Below, one piece after another: positions 47,401 to 58,831 of a stretch of DNA of 64,000 nucleotides. The stretch is from positions 186,001 through 250,000 of the forward strand of contig JASKMD010000003.1 in assembly GCA_030144725.1 (NCBI GenBank), read 5' to 3'. The DNA is from Haematococcus lacustris (Eukaryota > Chlorophyta > Chlorophyceae > Chlamydomonadales > Haematococcaceae). The translations under genes and the position numbers were made by a program. The notes beneath the pieces are model-generated. The model was not told the DNA's origin, made no database searches, and saw nothing but the letters and a program-made list of their open reading frames with translations. How positions within the stretch are numbered: the first letter of the stretch is position 1; each line of letters opens with the position of its first letter.

Positions 47401-48775
47401 GGCGGGGCGGGGCGGGGCGGGGCGGGGCGGGGCGGGGCGGGGCGGTAGGGGCGGGGCGGTAGGGGCGGGGCGGTAGGGGCGGGGCGGTAGGGGCGGGGCG
47501 GTAGGGGCGGGGCGGTAGGGGCGGGGCGGTAGGGGCGGGGCGGTAGGGGCGGGGCGGTAGGGGCGGGGCGGTAGGGGCGGGGCGGTAGGGGCGGGGCGGT
47601 AGGGGCGGGGCGGTAGGGGCGGGGCGGTAGGGGCGGGGCGGTAGGGGCGGGGCGGTAGGGGCGGGGCGGTAGGGGCGGGGCGGTAGGGGCGGGGCGGTAG
47701 GGGCGGGGCGGTAGGGGCGGGGCGGTAGGGGCGGGGCGGTAGGGGCGGGGCGGTAGGGGCGGGGCGGTAGGGGCGGGGCGGTAGGGGCGGGGCGGTAGGG
47801 GCGGGGCGGTAGGGGCGGGGCGGTAGGGGCGGGGCGGTAGGGGCGGGGCGGTAGGGGCGGGGCGGTAGGGGCGGGGCGGTAGGGGCGGGGCGGTAGGGGC
47901 GGGGCGGTAGGGGCGGGGCGGTAGGGGCGGGGCGGTAGGGGCGGGGCGGTAGGGGCGGGGCGGTAGGGGCGGGGCGGTAGGGGCGGGGCGGTAGGGGCGG
48001 GGCGGTAGGGGCGGGGCGGTAGGGGCGGGGCGGTAGGGGCGGGGCGGTAGGGGCGGGGCGGTAGGGGCGGGGCGGTAGGGGCGGGGCGGTAGGGGCGGGG
48101 CGGTAGGGGCGGGGCGGTAGGGGCGGGGCGGTAGGGGCGGGGCGGTAGGGGCGGGGCGGTAGGGGCGGGGCGGTAGGGGCGGGGCGGTAGGGGCGGGGCG
48201 GTAGGGGCGGGGCGGTAGGGGCGGGGCGGTAGGGGCGGGGCGGTAGGGGCGGGGCGGTAGGGGCGGGGCGGTAGGGGCGGGGCGGTAGGGGCGGGGCGGT
48301 AGGGGCGGGGCGGTAGGGGCGGGGCGGTAGGGGCGGGGCGGTAGGGGCGGGGCGGTAGGGGCGGGGCGGTAGGGGCGGGGCGGTAGGGGCGGGGCGGTAG
48401 GGGCGGGGCGGTAGGGGCGGGGCGGTAGGGGCGGGGCGGTAGGGGCGGGGCGGTAGGGGCGGGGCGGTAGGGGCGGGGCGGTAGGGGCGGGGCGGTAGGG
48501 GCGGGGCGGTAGGGGCGGGGCGGTAGGGGCGGGGCGGTAGGGGCGGGGCGGTAGGGGCGGGGCGGTAGGGGCGGGGCGGTAGGGGCGGGGCGGTAGGGGC
48601 GGTAGGGGCGGGGCGGTAGGGGCGGGGCGGGGCGGTAGGGGCGGGGCGGTAGGGGCGGGGCGGTAGGGCCGGGGCGGTAGGGGCGGGGCGGGGCGGGGCG
48701 GGGCGGGGCGGTAGGGGCGGGGCGGTAGGGGCGGGGCGGTAGGGGCGGGGCGGTAGTGGCGGGGCGGTAGTGGCG
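47401..48775. repeat. 14-bp minisatellite (GGGGCGGTAGGGGC), about 90 copies
   Basis: Near-perfect 14-base period from about 47440 to 48600, with ggggc-only slippage at both ends. Because 14 is not a multiple of 3, all three frames read through the same 14-residue peptide period ([14 protein letters not shown]), which explains the three overlapping 530-590-codon frames on the minus strand. These are not genes. Confidence 0.98.
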
Positions 48776-49999
48776 GGGCTTGTCGCATCTAGCGTGGTGG
48801 CAATTGATGCTGCAAGCGCTGCGGCCCACGCTGCACAACCTAGCAAATAGCACTGAAATCATTCCTAGCACGCGTGCAATGCGAGCGCACAGGTGCGCAA
48901 AGGTGCCCAGAGAGGTGGCGCAGTACAGCGGGCGGGATGCGGATGGGCAGTTGGAAGGTCCCCCTGTGAGGGGGAGCAGCCTCCCCCCCACAGGGGGAGG
49001 TCCTCATGGGAGACCTGATTGGCTTCTAATGGCCCTGCAGCTGGGTCGCTTCTTATGGCGCTGCACTGATGCCCTCTTCAGTGCAGCAACAATCCCCGCC
49101 ACGAGCTTTTCGGAAGACGGGCAGAGCGGGCAGGCAGGGCGGAGGGGGCGGTTGGCGGTTGGGCAAATGTACCCCAACAAAAAAAAAGGTACTGTTTGAG
49201 TACTTTTCACCGGGAGACCTGATTGCCTCAACTCATTTGAGCATATACCGGCGAAGCGTGAATCTGTAAGGGTTTTGCCCCTACCGTTACCCGAGTGCTA
49301 TAGGGGCTTCTCCGCACAGCCTCCAGGGTAAAAGTCCTAAATAGGACACGGCCACGCCACAACCACTTGTCACACGTCATACGGCTATTCGCACCTATAG
49401 CAGAGGTCGCATACGGCTATTTGCACCTATATCATCCTGGCCCCTTTACCTTGAAATAAAGGTCGAGGCTCCACTAGCGTCCAGACTTATCGACGCGTGC
49501 TTGGAGCCTACGGAGCGCTGACTGCCTTGATCTATTTAGGCACACCAGGTCGGTGTTGATAGTCTGCGCGCTCCCCCGAACGCATTTGTGGTCAGCAAGC
49601 GCATTACTCCTGTGGGCAGCTCTTATGATTAGGAGGCATGAGAGCTCCACCGGAGTGCGTGACTGCGGACAGTTGTCAGAAACACCGCTATAGCAACCAC
49701 AATTTGGATGCTTTTGCAGGCGACGAGAGCGAGCGCAGCCCGCGGCGACAGTTTGGCTTTAGAATTGTCCAACCCACACGACAACTTGGCGACCGATGTA
49801 CGTCCTCCGCACTACAAGCCTCGCGCTGTTGCTGGGCTTGGCGAGCTTATCAGGTGCGCACACATCGCGGCATTCGGCACGACACTATGAAAAGTACAGC
49901 AGCAGCAGGCATGCAGTGGTACATCAGCGTGCATGTCGTACGGCAGCAGCCGGTTGGGTATGAGGCTGGGGTACGGTTGGGTGTACTGCTGGCTATCAA
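48776..49999. other. Intergenic region before the HRGP gene
   Basis: No gene is supported. It holds a direct repeat of catacggctatt(c/t)gcacctata (49379 and 49411). Open frames at 48780-49199 and 49638-50045 have no recognisable domain. If the HRGP gene has a separate signal-peptide exon, it should lie in the last few hundred bases. Confidence 0.4.
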
Positions 50000-52150
50000 A
50001 TGCGTATGCCATCTCTTCCTCAAGCACTCGTGTACACTGGGGTAACACTCGCATATCCTCATTCGCATTCTGCCCTACATGATACAGGCGCTGACAACAT
50101 GGAGCAGTCGCCTCCCTTCCCCTTGGCCCCCTCGCCGGCCCCTCCCCCTCCCTCCCCACCTTATCCCCCGGCTCCTTCCATGATCGCCCTCCCCCTCTAC
50201 CTCTCCACCCCTGCCTACCCCCCTGCCTACCCTCCTACCTACCCCCCTGCCTACCCCCCAGGCCCCCTACCCCCCACCCCATCCCCAGCGTTTGCTCCTG
50301 GCAGCACCCCGCCCTCCCATTCCCACCCTTCACCCATGACGCGTGTGACCTACATCATCAGCCCTGCCATCTTCACTCTCCTGTGCAGCAACGCCACAGC
50401 CCGCACCACGTTTGCCGACGACAGCGCAGGCGCCTTGGCCGCACAACTGACAAGAAGCTCAGAAATTGCTGTCAGCGTGGCGGGCTCGGTGCCAGCCAGC
50501 ACCTGTGGCCGGCGCATGCGTGTCCTGCTGCAAGCCAGCCCCACCTTCCCCGTGAACTACCTCATCACCTTTCCCCTAGGCACCGCTGCAGCCATCCAGG
50601 ACAGCCAGGTGCGGAGCCTGGTCACACGCATCAACACGGAAGGGGTGGTAGCGCTGGGGATGGTCCGCCTGGGGCCCGTGGAAGTGGCCGACATCACCGC
50701 TGTCGCAGAAGTTGTGCCCACTATGACCCCTGAACCTTCCTCTCCCTTCCCTCCCCCTCCCTCACCTGACCCACCACCGCCCTCTCCCTCTCCTTATCCT
50801 CCCTCGCCCTCGCCCTTCCCCCCCTCTCCCCAGCCACCCTCGCCTCCCTCCCTTAGCCCCCCCCCTTCGCCTTTGCCTCCCTCCCCAAGGCCCCCCACCC
50901 CCTCGCCTCTGCCTCCCTCCCCAAGGCCCCCCACCCCCTCGCCTTTGCCTCCCTCCCCAAGGCCCCCCACCCCCTCGCCTTTGCCTCCCTCCCCAAGGCC
51001 CCCCACCCCCTCGCCTTTGCCTCCCTCCCCAAGGCCCCCCACCCCCTCGCCTTTGCCTCCCTCCCCAAGGCCCCCCACCCCCTCGCCTTTGCCTCCCTCC
51101 CCAAGGCCCCCCACCCCCTCGCCTTTGCCTCCCTCCCCAAGGCCCCCCACCCCCTCGCCTTTGCCTCCCTTCCCTAAGCCCCCCCCCATGCCCTCGCTCT
51201 CCCCCCCTTTTCCCAGGCCCCCCTTGCCGCCCTCCCCCTTTCCCCCCTCCCCCCCCTCCCCCTTTCCCCCCTCCCCCTTTCCCCCCTCCCCCTTTCCCCC
51301 CTCACGTCCCTCTGTCCCTCCCCCCTCACCTCCCTTTTCATTCCCCTCACCTCCCCCCCCCTCGCCCCCCTCTACTTCCTTCCCCTTGCCTGACCCTCCC
51401 CCTCCCTCCCCTCCTTATCCCCCTGCTCCTTTTATGACCGCCCTCCCCCTCTACCCCCCTTCTCCTACCTACCCCCCTGCCTACCCCCCAGCCTCCCTAC
51501 CCCCCACCCCATCCCCACCGCCTGCTCCTGGCAGTACCCTGCCCTCCCCTTCCCCCCCTTCACCCATGGTGGCTCCTAACCAAGCCGCAACGCGTGTGAC
51601 CTACAGCGTCAGCCCCGCCATCTTCACTCTCCTGTGCAGCAACGCCACAGCCCGCACCACATTTGCCGACGACAGCGCAAGCGCCTTGGCCGCACAACTG
51701 ACAAGAAGCTCAGGTACTGCTGTCAGCGTGGCGGGCTCAGTGCCAGCCAGCGCCTGTGGCCGGCGCATGCGTGTCCTGCTGCAAGCCAGCCCCACCTTCC
51801 CCGTGAATTACCTCATCACCTTTCCCCTAGGCACCGCTGCAGCCATCCAGGACAGCCAGGTGCGGAGCCTGGTCACCCGCATCAACACGGAAGGGGTGGT
51901 AGCGCTGGGGATGGTCCGCCTGGGGCCCGTGGATGTGGCCGATATCACCGCTGTCGCAGAAGTTGTGCCCACTATGACTACCGCCTTCCCAGCTCCAGTG
52001 ACCACCACCTCCGAAACTGGCGTCCCCCAAGCTACCCAGCTGGGCCTTGGCTTGGGATTAGGGCTGGGCGGGGGCCTACTTGCTGCCGGCTGTGGCGCTG
52101 CTGCCTTCATCCTCCACCGCCGCAAGCAGGCGGAGCAGGCGGGGCAGTAG
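50000..52150 (+). CDS. Proline-rich (HRGP-type) surface glycoprotein with two repeated domains and TM anchor
   Basis: Predicted 716-residue extracellular protein of the algal wall or matrix type. Order: Pro-rich segment with YPPAYPP repeats; domain 1 (from [14 protein letters not shown] to VVPTM, about 125 residues); about 290 residues of SPPPP-like sequence with eight [12 protein letters not shown] units; a second YPPAYPP segment; domain 2 nearly identical to domain 1. It ends in a Gly/Leu membrane helix ([19 protein letters not shown]) and a short basic tail (HRRKQAEQ). Each domain has two cysteines and the [13 protein letters not shown] / [10 protein letters not shown] signature common in volvocine surface proteins, with an SEA- or ferredoxin-like pattern by inference. 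It is not a pherophorin domain. The N-terminus lacks a clear signal peptide, so the start is uncertain and an upstream exon is possible. Confidence 0.75.
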   Translation: MRMPSLPQALVYTGVTLAYPHSHSALHDTGADNMEQSPPFPLAPSPAPPPPSPPYPPAPSMIALPLYLSTPAYPPAYPPTYPPAYPPGPLPPTPSPAFAPGSTPPSHSHPSPMTRVTYIISPAIFTLLCSNATARTTFADDSAGALAAQLTRSSEIAVSVAGSVPASTCGRRMRVLLQASPTFPVNYLITFPLGTAAAIQDSQVRSLVTRINTEGVVALGMVRLGPVEVADITAVAEVVPTMTPEPSSPFPPPPSPDPPPPSPSPYPPSPSPFPPSPQPPSPPSLSPPPSPLPPSPRPPTPSPLPPSPRPPTPSPLPPSPRPPTPSPLPPSPRPPTPSPLPPSPRPPTPSPLPPSPRPPTPSPLPPSPRPPTPSPLPPSPRPPTPSPLPPFPKPPPMPSLSPPFPRPPLPPSPFPPSPPSPFPPSPFPPSPFPPSRPSVPPPSPPFSFPSPPPPSPPSTSFPLPDPPPPSPPYPPAPFMTALPLYPPSPTYPPAYPPASLPPTPSPPPAPGSTLPSPSPPSPMVAPNQAATRVTYSVSPAIFTLLCSNATARTTFADDSASALAAQLTRSSGTAVSVAGSVPASACGRRMRVLLQASPTFPVNYLITFPLGTAAAIQDSQVRSLVTRINTEGVVALGMVRLGPVDVADITAVAEVVPTMTTAFPAPVTTTSETGVPQATQLGLGLGLGLGGGLLAAGCGAAAFILHRRKQAEQAGQ
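50868..51175 (+). repeat. 36-bp in-frame minisatellite, about 8.5 copies
   Basis: Unit cctttgcctccctccccaag plus gccccccaccccctcg. It encodes the 12-residue [12 protein letters not shown] in the HRGP stalk. Units are almost identical, suggesting recent expansion. Confidence 0.95.
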
Positions 52151-52470
52151 TGGCTGGCGCATTTGTGGTTATGGGGAATAAGCTTGCCTCAAGGCACGGA
52201 CTACCACCACCCCTGCCTACCATTACCCCTTCCGTGTTGATGCGGGTTTCCCTTGGATGCGATTAGCAGTGATTCAGGTGTGGTTTGTACATCTCACATT
52301 TGAGCCTTACATCTTAGCTTGACAGCTTACTCGCCTGACGCGTCTATGCCAGATGACCTGGCTGGAAAGAGGCAACATTGGGCGTGCTCTCACTAGTAGT
52401 ATTGGACGTCAGTGTGAAGTGTGACCAAACCTGGCTGTGATGTCTGCGTTTGATATGTTGCCACAGTTAA
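52151..52470. other. HRGP 3' flank
   Basis: The presumed 3' untranslated region of the HRGP gene. No TGTAA signal is present before the transposon. The first plus-strand one (at about 52559) lies inside the element end. Confidence 0.4.
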
Positions 52471-52478
52471 AGGCTGTC

Positions 52479-55400
52479 TCAGGCGTTCCCAACTACCTGA
52501 AAACCACCCCCCTGTGATACGAAGCCCGTATCTCCGCAGCCACTCAGTCAAAAATATATGTAAACAGTGCTTTGAACAGAGGAGAGTCATATCTACGAAA
52601 TGGCAGACGCAGCAAAAACTATGTCGCTCTCAGCGGTGCTCAGTGCCTGTCCAAAGATACACATTTGAATTCATGCGATTTCGCCACATGCGAGGCGCGC
52701 CGCACTAGCACGCTTCGCCACGCTGTTGTGAGTGGCACCTGCAACACGCAGCAGCAGTCGGAACATGTTTTGCTTTTGGCATGTGGACGCGACGACGGCA
52801 GTCGTGACGACTGGATACCACTATGAGCTTTTGGAGCTGCTGCTGGCGCTAGTGCATTACCGGCTGCTCTACTACGCTTAAACAAGGTGCTAGGTGCAGT
52901 ACGTGGTGTTGTCTCACCTTGCTTTGCTGCCCTCGACTTGTTAGCTGCAGGTGCCCCACGCTTACGGGACGTGCTTGCCGCTGCCAGCTGTTGCTGCTGC
53001 TGAGGGGGTGCACCAGCAGGCTCAGCCAGCTCAGGGGTGGTGCCTGCAGGTGTCAGCTGCTGCTGAGGGGGCGCAGCTGCAGCAAGCTTCCCACGGATGT
53101 GGGTGCACACGTGGCTCAGTAGCTTGGGTACCCTCCAGCTCGTGTGTACCTCCTGCTTGTGAAACTGGAGGTATGACTGAAGCTGCTTTCCTGTCATCTT
53201 CATTGCCTCCTCGACAGTTGTGTGGCCATAATCATGCCCCCCCAAGGCAAGGGCATGGGCCGCTGCAAGCCGCTCTTGGCACGCATGGTCACCCACATTA
53301 ATCACAACCCTCCCGACCTTGTGCGTTGCATCTGTGATCTGGCGCTCTGCCTTTGCTGACCGCTGTGCTGCAGCTGTGGCATCCTCCTTACGCCGCACTT
53401 CAGCACGGAGCTGACCCATATGCTGCTGCAAATCATGAACATCCACAGTCTTCATGGCCTCCTTGCATGTGTGCAGGGACATCAACTGCAGCAGAGCTGG
53501 CAGCTCCATGTACCTGCCACCACCATGCTTCAACAGCTGCAACAAGGACTCCACTGGGGCATTGGAGATGGGGCAGGCAAGGTAGTACTGTTCGAGGTGA
53601 AGGCGCAATGCGGGGCTGCCAGGGTCGCCGTTCACAGCCATGGCACGAATGTCAGATGCATATTGACGCCAAGTGCCATAAGGGTCCTCTTGCTGCTGCT
53701 GCTGCTGCATCCGCTGCTGCTGCTGCTGCTGCTGCCCATCCTCAGGCGGCGGCAGCCGTAGCTCGGCATGGTACACCACATCAATCGCCACTTCCATGCG
53801 CGTAGCTTGGTCTGAGCTGCCGAGAGCAGCGAAGAGGTGGGGCAAGGCCATTTGAGCCTGCACATGATGCTGGTAGTAAGTCCACATAGCACCACAGTGC
53901 TCCTGCAAATAGGTCGCAAGCTGCTGCTTCTGCTGCTCGCGCTGATCTGCTGGCACCAAGTGTTGCAGCTGGCTATGCAGACCTGCCAGAAGGGGCAATG
54001 TGTCCCAGGTCCCCAGACGAGCTAGCACATCCTGGGTGTGGCGGTAGAGCTCAAAAGCGTGCAGGCCGTCATCCTTGCTGGCCCACATGAGCTCGGGCAC
54101 CAAGAAGCTCTCCCCAACCACTGCCACCACGCTGAGCCTGAGCAGCAGGCTGTTGTCCTGGAGCAGCTGGCTAAGGGTGACAGCCCATGGTGGAGACATA
54201 CCCTTCTGCCGCTCAAGCAGCTGTGACACAGCATCTCTCGCATGCGCCCAGACGCGCAGCATGGTCACCGTTGAGCTGATGTAGCTGGCCCAGCGGGTGT
54301 CACACGGCACTTGGGGCTTGGCGCCCCATGCTCCCATGCCGAGCGGCACCCAATACTGGGCCAGCAAGCTGGCAATGGATTCAATGGCTGGGCGGATGTC
54401 ACCACCCAATGCAGCCAGCCCAGCCAGCAGGGTGTTGTGTATGCCGTGGCTATAGCAGGGCTGCGCCCGAATGCAGCCAGCCTGCCCCTTGCTCTGGAGG
54501 AGCTTGCTCATGCGGGTGACAACACCACCATATTCACCCATGTTCACAGCTGCACTGTCTGCTGTGATGCTGGCGATGCAGGCACTGTCGAGGCCGTGGA
54601 GGAGCAGCTCCTGCATTATGACTTGGACATGAGCTTCTGCCGTGCCAATAGGCAAGGGGATGATAGCCAACACATCGGTGACTTGAGTGGTGAGTCGGCC
54701 TGCCCCAGCTGCATGCCCCATGCCCCAGCCCCAGCCCCTGCCCCAGCTGCTGCCCCAGCTGCTGCCCCAGCCCCAGCCCCAGCCGCTGCCCCAGCTGCTG
54801 CCCCAGCTGCTGCCCCAGCCCCAGCCACAGCCGCTGCCCCAGCTGCTGCCCCAGCCCCAGCCCCAGCCCCAGCCCCAGCTGCCCCACCGGGTCTCTGCTC
54901 CCAGCCTTCTGGCAGGTGCTGCGGGGTGACTGCTGCTGTCACTCGCAATACGAGCACCTTGCCATGGCGATCGCATGTGCACCCATCAAATTGCAGGTGT
55001 ATTGCCTTTGCGCGCAATAGTTGGTCTGAAAGCAGGCAGCAGAGCAAAGACATGCGGTTATTCCCAGCCTCAGCCCCCCCTCAACCCTCCCCTCAGCCCC
55101 CCCTCCCACCCCCTACCACTCCCTTCCACCCCCTTCCACTCTCTCCCAGCCCCTTCCCACCCACGCCACCCTGCCTTCCCCTTTGCATCTTACCAAGGGT
55201 CTTGCGCCGCATGTAGGTGGACACGATGTGGAATTCACGCCCAACTGTGGATGTCTTGCCTGGCCGGTGAGGGTTGGGGAGGACGCACTGCTCAGAGACG
55301 AAGAACTGTCGGCACTTGGAGAGGGCACGGCGGCTGACACCTGTCTCTAGATGCAACCTGACGGTGCTCAAGCAGTGGTGAGCATTGTAGGGTGCAGTCC

Positions 55401-56803
55401 GGGCTGCTGGCCTCCCCACAGGGCCTCTTGAGTTGGAATGAAGATGCTCTGCCTGGCTGAGGGCTCGAGCCATGGGCGAGGGTCCAGCCTTCCGTAGCCA
55501 GCCTCTGCACACCGCCTCAACACCTCCACTGAGACGGGGTGTTGCTCCAAAACCAGCAGCTGCTGCCTCTGCTTGAAGGTGAGTGGGGAGCGGTGGGGGC
55601 GGTGTTTGTTCCGGTAGATATGCACCTGACCCTGGAGGCGGTGTCGAGCAGCCCGTAGGGAGTGATTGGTAGCTGCCGCTCTGCATGCCACCTGCTGCAA
55701 AGCCGTGTGCTCACCCTGCAGGCTTTGGTGTGCTGCCTGCAGGTCGTCTAGGTCGCCCTGCAACCCATCCACTGTGCCCATAAGGGACTGCTCCACATCC
55801 CTCAACCGCTGCACCTCAGCCTGCAGATCACGGTTTGTCGCTTGTGCCGTACAAGCTGCAGCCTTGATGTTGTTAGGGCAATGCAGATAGCCAGCCCTTG
55901 GCGACTTGTTTAGTGCATTGAGATGGGCACTATGCGCCTTGCTTAATCTCTTCTTCTTCATGGTTAGGGACTGAGAGGGGTGGGGTGAGTGGCTGAGCGG
56001 GGCTACGGGCTTGGCTTGGGGTGATGGGAGGTGAAGGATAAGGAGATGGGTGAAGGAGAGGTAGGGGGGAGGAGGCGAGGAGAAGGAGAGGTAGGGGGGA
56101 GGCTGGGCTGTTGGGAGGAGGGGCTATTGGGAGCTGGGCGGTGAAGACAAGGTTGGGAGATGGTGGGTCAAGCTGTGTTGGTGGTGGCCACGTGGCGGAA
56201 TGGTAAGCCAAGCTCGGTCGGCTCCTCGTGCACCTGTAGCCATCAGCATGTGTACCTTGTAAGCGGTATAACTTGTCACATACAAACCCAATGATTGAGT
56301 TGCATAGTACCACGGACGCGTTAGTGAGTATGCTATAAAAAATCTGTGTGAGGTCAGGCTGTTTGTTCAATGGTGCAAAACATAAAGCGGATCATAGCTG
56401 GAGGGGGTGACTAGTCCCTACTGTGCCGCCCACCATTACAGCGATACAGCGCTGCCACACACAGTTTCGAGTTTCTTCACATCCTCGCCAAGCGGCCTGC
56501 ACCATCAGGAACCTCGCGCAGCCATGTTTGCCGGACTTCAGTGGTGTGCGCCACCGACATGTCGTGCATCGCTAACGGATAGCCAAGGACGTAGCTTACC
56601 GGTGTAGCTAACCACGGTCTGCGATTGGGACACATTCGGGGTCACATGTGGCTGCCCGCATCGAAAGACTCCGATGGCAATTCCAGTCTTACATTAAACG
56701 CGCAATATCACATCGCAGCAGACGCAACAAACGTTACATCAAAAGATTGAGTAGGTGGGCTGCAGTTGCATGAAGATTGCCAACCCCATGTTGGGAACGC
56801 CTG
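52479..56803 (-). mobile_element. Near-complete hAT-like transposon, family A (4.3 kb)
   Basis: The left end caggcgttcccaac (52480-52493) and right end gttgggaacgcctg (56790-56803) are perfect 14-bp inverted repeats. The direct repeat aggctgtc is found at 52471-52478 and 56804-56811. The left copy is separated from the inverted repeat by one extra t, so the 8-bp duplication is clear but the left boundary is uncertain by one base. It carries one transposase gene on the minus strand. The ends define the family shared with 673-2125, 39834 and 46487. Confidence 0.85.
52640..55961 (-). CDS. hAT-like transposase (spliced, possibly intact)
   Basis: First exon from ATG 55961: KKKRLSKAH, NKSPRAGYLHCPN, a coiled coil (LQAEVQRLRDVEQSLMG), then a helix-turn-helix-like QRQQLLVLEQHPVSVEVLRR. 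The frame changes near 55400 and continues as LSKCRQFFVSEQCVLP and HIVSTYMRRKTLG up to a donor gtaaga at about 55196. The next exon has AIHLQFDGCTC, a likely first catalytic Asp. A Gly/Ala-coding repeat at 54700-54893 is probably an intron. The long final exon (to 52640) has SITADSAAVNMGEYGG (second Asp), CYSHGIHNTLL (the C..H motif) and PCDTRWASY. It also has CPISNAPVESLLQLL (Glu region) and a Gln-rich, basic C-terminus. This motif order fits the hAT RNase H-like fold. One or two frame changes mean activity is unproven. Confidence 0.75.
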
Positions 56804-56811
56804 AGGCTGTC

Positions 56812-57090
56812 CTATATGGTACAGACTACAGACAAGGCGTAGTTCGAATAGCCCGCGGCCCATGTTTTCGAATGCCATGTAAAGCCAACCGAACCCCAAT
56901 TATGCCGTCGCTCTCATAGTTGCAAACCCGGTCTGTTCACTGCCGTTCTGCCCTCAGACCGTGCCACACTGGTGACAGTGACCACTGCGGCTAGTCGTGT
57001 GCATCACGATTGTCTATGGCTGCTAGGTGGTAATAGTGGAAGCGTCGGTCGTGTCAGGTGCCCTCAATTCGCAGTAAGTAGCGTCGCGTG
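56812..57090. other. Short spacer between two transposons
   Basis: 279 bases without a recognisable gene. It ends in gtcgcgtg, the left target duplication of the next element. Confidence 0.5.
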
Positions 57091-57542
57091 CAGTGATGGG
57101 TAATACATGTATCGATACAGGAAATACAAGAAAATACAAGAAAAAACGTGTATTTTTTGTATCGATACAATACAGCGATACAGAGGCAACATGTCACGCG
57201 GGAAAGGAGCAGCTAGGAGCAGCGCAACCAGTCCCGCAGCCTGTCCTTGATGTCTGGGCAGGACGGCGACGTCGGAAAGTCAGGGCCTCCCAACTTTGAT
57301 GTTCTTGCATGTAAAGCCGGCACATGCGACCGGCTGCTCCGGGAGCAAGCCGATGGCTTTAGCCCCGCGCGGCATTGCTTTAGCGCGGACTCTAGTTGTG
57401 GCAGCAGCCAGCAGCTGCTTCTAAGGCATCGACGCAACTTGCCGGCCGGCACTTGTATTTTTTGATACGATACGTGTATTCTTGTATTATACAAAAAATA
57501 CGTATCGGTATCGATACACGTATCTTGTATTACCCATCACTG
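57091..57542. mobile_element. hAT MITE (452 bp) with perfect TSD
   Basis: The ends cagtgatgggtaataca and tgtattacccatcactg are perfect 17-bp inverted repeats. The exact 8-bp duplication gtcgcgtg flanks both sides (57083-57090 and 57543-57550). Subterminal regions are AT-rich and carry repeated gtatcgatac palindromes on both sides. The GC-rich middle has no transposase. Its ends differ from the other two hAT families in the window, so it must be mobilised by a transposase encoded elsewhere. Confidence 0.95.
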
Positions 57543-57550
57543 GTCGCGTG

Positions 57551-58831
57551 ACGTATTTGGGTGTCATGAAAGATGTTGTTATGACATGATTTCATGTGAA
57601 AATGTGATTTCATGTGAATGAGGATGTGGCCTAAGAAAACTCGTGAACCCTGACATTAACTACCCCGTAGCTGAGGTGTATGAAACACATAAGATAATGT
57701 AACTTCCCATCACTCGGGGCAAACATGTCACCGAAGGTAGCCGCATTCCTTTCCAGACGAGCCAGCCAGCAGCTAGTCCTGCGCATTCCGGAAGTCCGCA
57801 AGTCACCCTACCCACTTAGCCCCGCATCCGCCCCTGCTCAAATGCACCACCGCAAGCTTCATTCGGAGCAGCCGGAGTTTGTGATGATAATTTACAAGCC
57901 TTCGCTTTGAGCCTTTGTGCACCTTTGTTGGTCAACGTGTGGTCTCACTCCACGGCCCTCCCTGCTGCTCTTGGCTGTGAAGTCGACGATGCCAGGCAAC
58001 CCGCTCACTCGTCTTCCTCATCCGACAACACGACGCCGCGCCGTGCTTTGGCCCTGTTGGCCGCGGCCGCGCTGGACAATTGCGCCACTGTCGTGTTCCG
58101 CCCCATACCGCGCTCTGGCGCCAGCCCATGCGCCGGTCCCCCCGCCGCCGGCCCCTTTTTGCTGGCTTTGCTGGAGCTACGATACTCCTCCTCTTCGTCC
58201 TCCTCCGCCGCTGCCTCCTCACTGCCCTCTTCTGCACTCCCGCATCAAGGGTCGGGAGCACAACACGACACATGGGTTTGGAGCAGATTTGTGCAGGAAG
58301 GGATAGAGGCACGGGGCAGGAGGGAGCAGGAAGGTGCAGAGGCATGGGGCAAGGGGAATAGTGATAGGAATAGGTACAGCAGGATCGCTGATGCAGGGTC
58401 TACTTGGGAGTGGTAGATGCAGGAACGTCAATGAACAGCACAGTAAGTGCAAAACATTGACAGTCGGCCCAGCTGGACAGCTGTTGATGTGGGGTGTCGT
58501 GCTGACTGTGAAGACAAGTGCTCCACAAGGTGCAGCTGTCGTTCTCATCCTTGGCCCTGTGAGCTCCTGCTCTTTCAGCTGTAAATGGACACTGTGGACC
58601 TCCTCCCCTCCTCCACCCCTACTCACCTCCACCCCTCCTCCTCTTCCCCTGCGCACCCACACCCAACCTTAGGAGCCCTGGCACTTCACCTCATCCACTT
58701 GCTCTCCCCTCCAACCCCTGGCCATGTGCTCCTTCCTGCACTGCCTGACTCCCTCCTGCTTCCCAACCTTGGCATGTTCTGCTGTGTTTGGCCCTTCACC
58801 TCCACCTGCTGCGCCCCTTTGCCCCTTCACC
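57551..58831. other. LEO1 3' flank, no assigned gene
   Basis: Downstream of the LEO1 stop. Plus-strand frames at 57725-57910 (61 codons) and 57907-58416 (169 codons) overlap or abut but show no known domain and have Ser runs typical of low-complexity sequence. A reverse-strand TGTAA at about 57888-57892 could serve LEO1 polyadenylation. Treated as non-coding. Confidence 0.45.

Noticed and set aside
47068..48991. Three overlapping 530-590-codon proline/arginine frames
   Set aside because: Artefact of the 14-bp minisatellite: all three frames encode the same cyclic peptide.
48780..49199. 139-codon plus-strand frame
   Set aside because: No similarity recognised to the transposase expected here or to any family. 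Probably chance in GC-rich sequence.
50099..52150. Pherophorin assignment for the HRGP
   Set aside because: Pherophorin domains carry several conserved cysteines. Each globular domain here has only two, and the protein has a membrane anchor.
57725..58416. Plus-strand frames as genes downstream of LEO1
   Set aside because: No recognisable domain, Ser- and Ala-rich composition, several overlapping alternative frames, and no splice-supported continuation.
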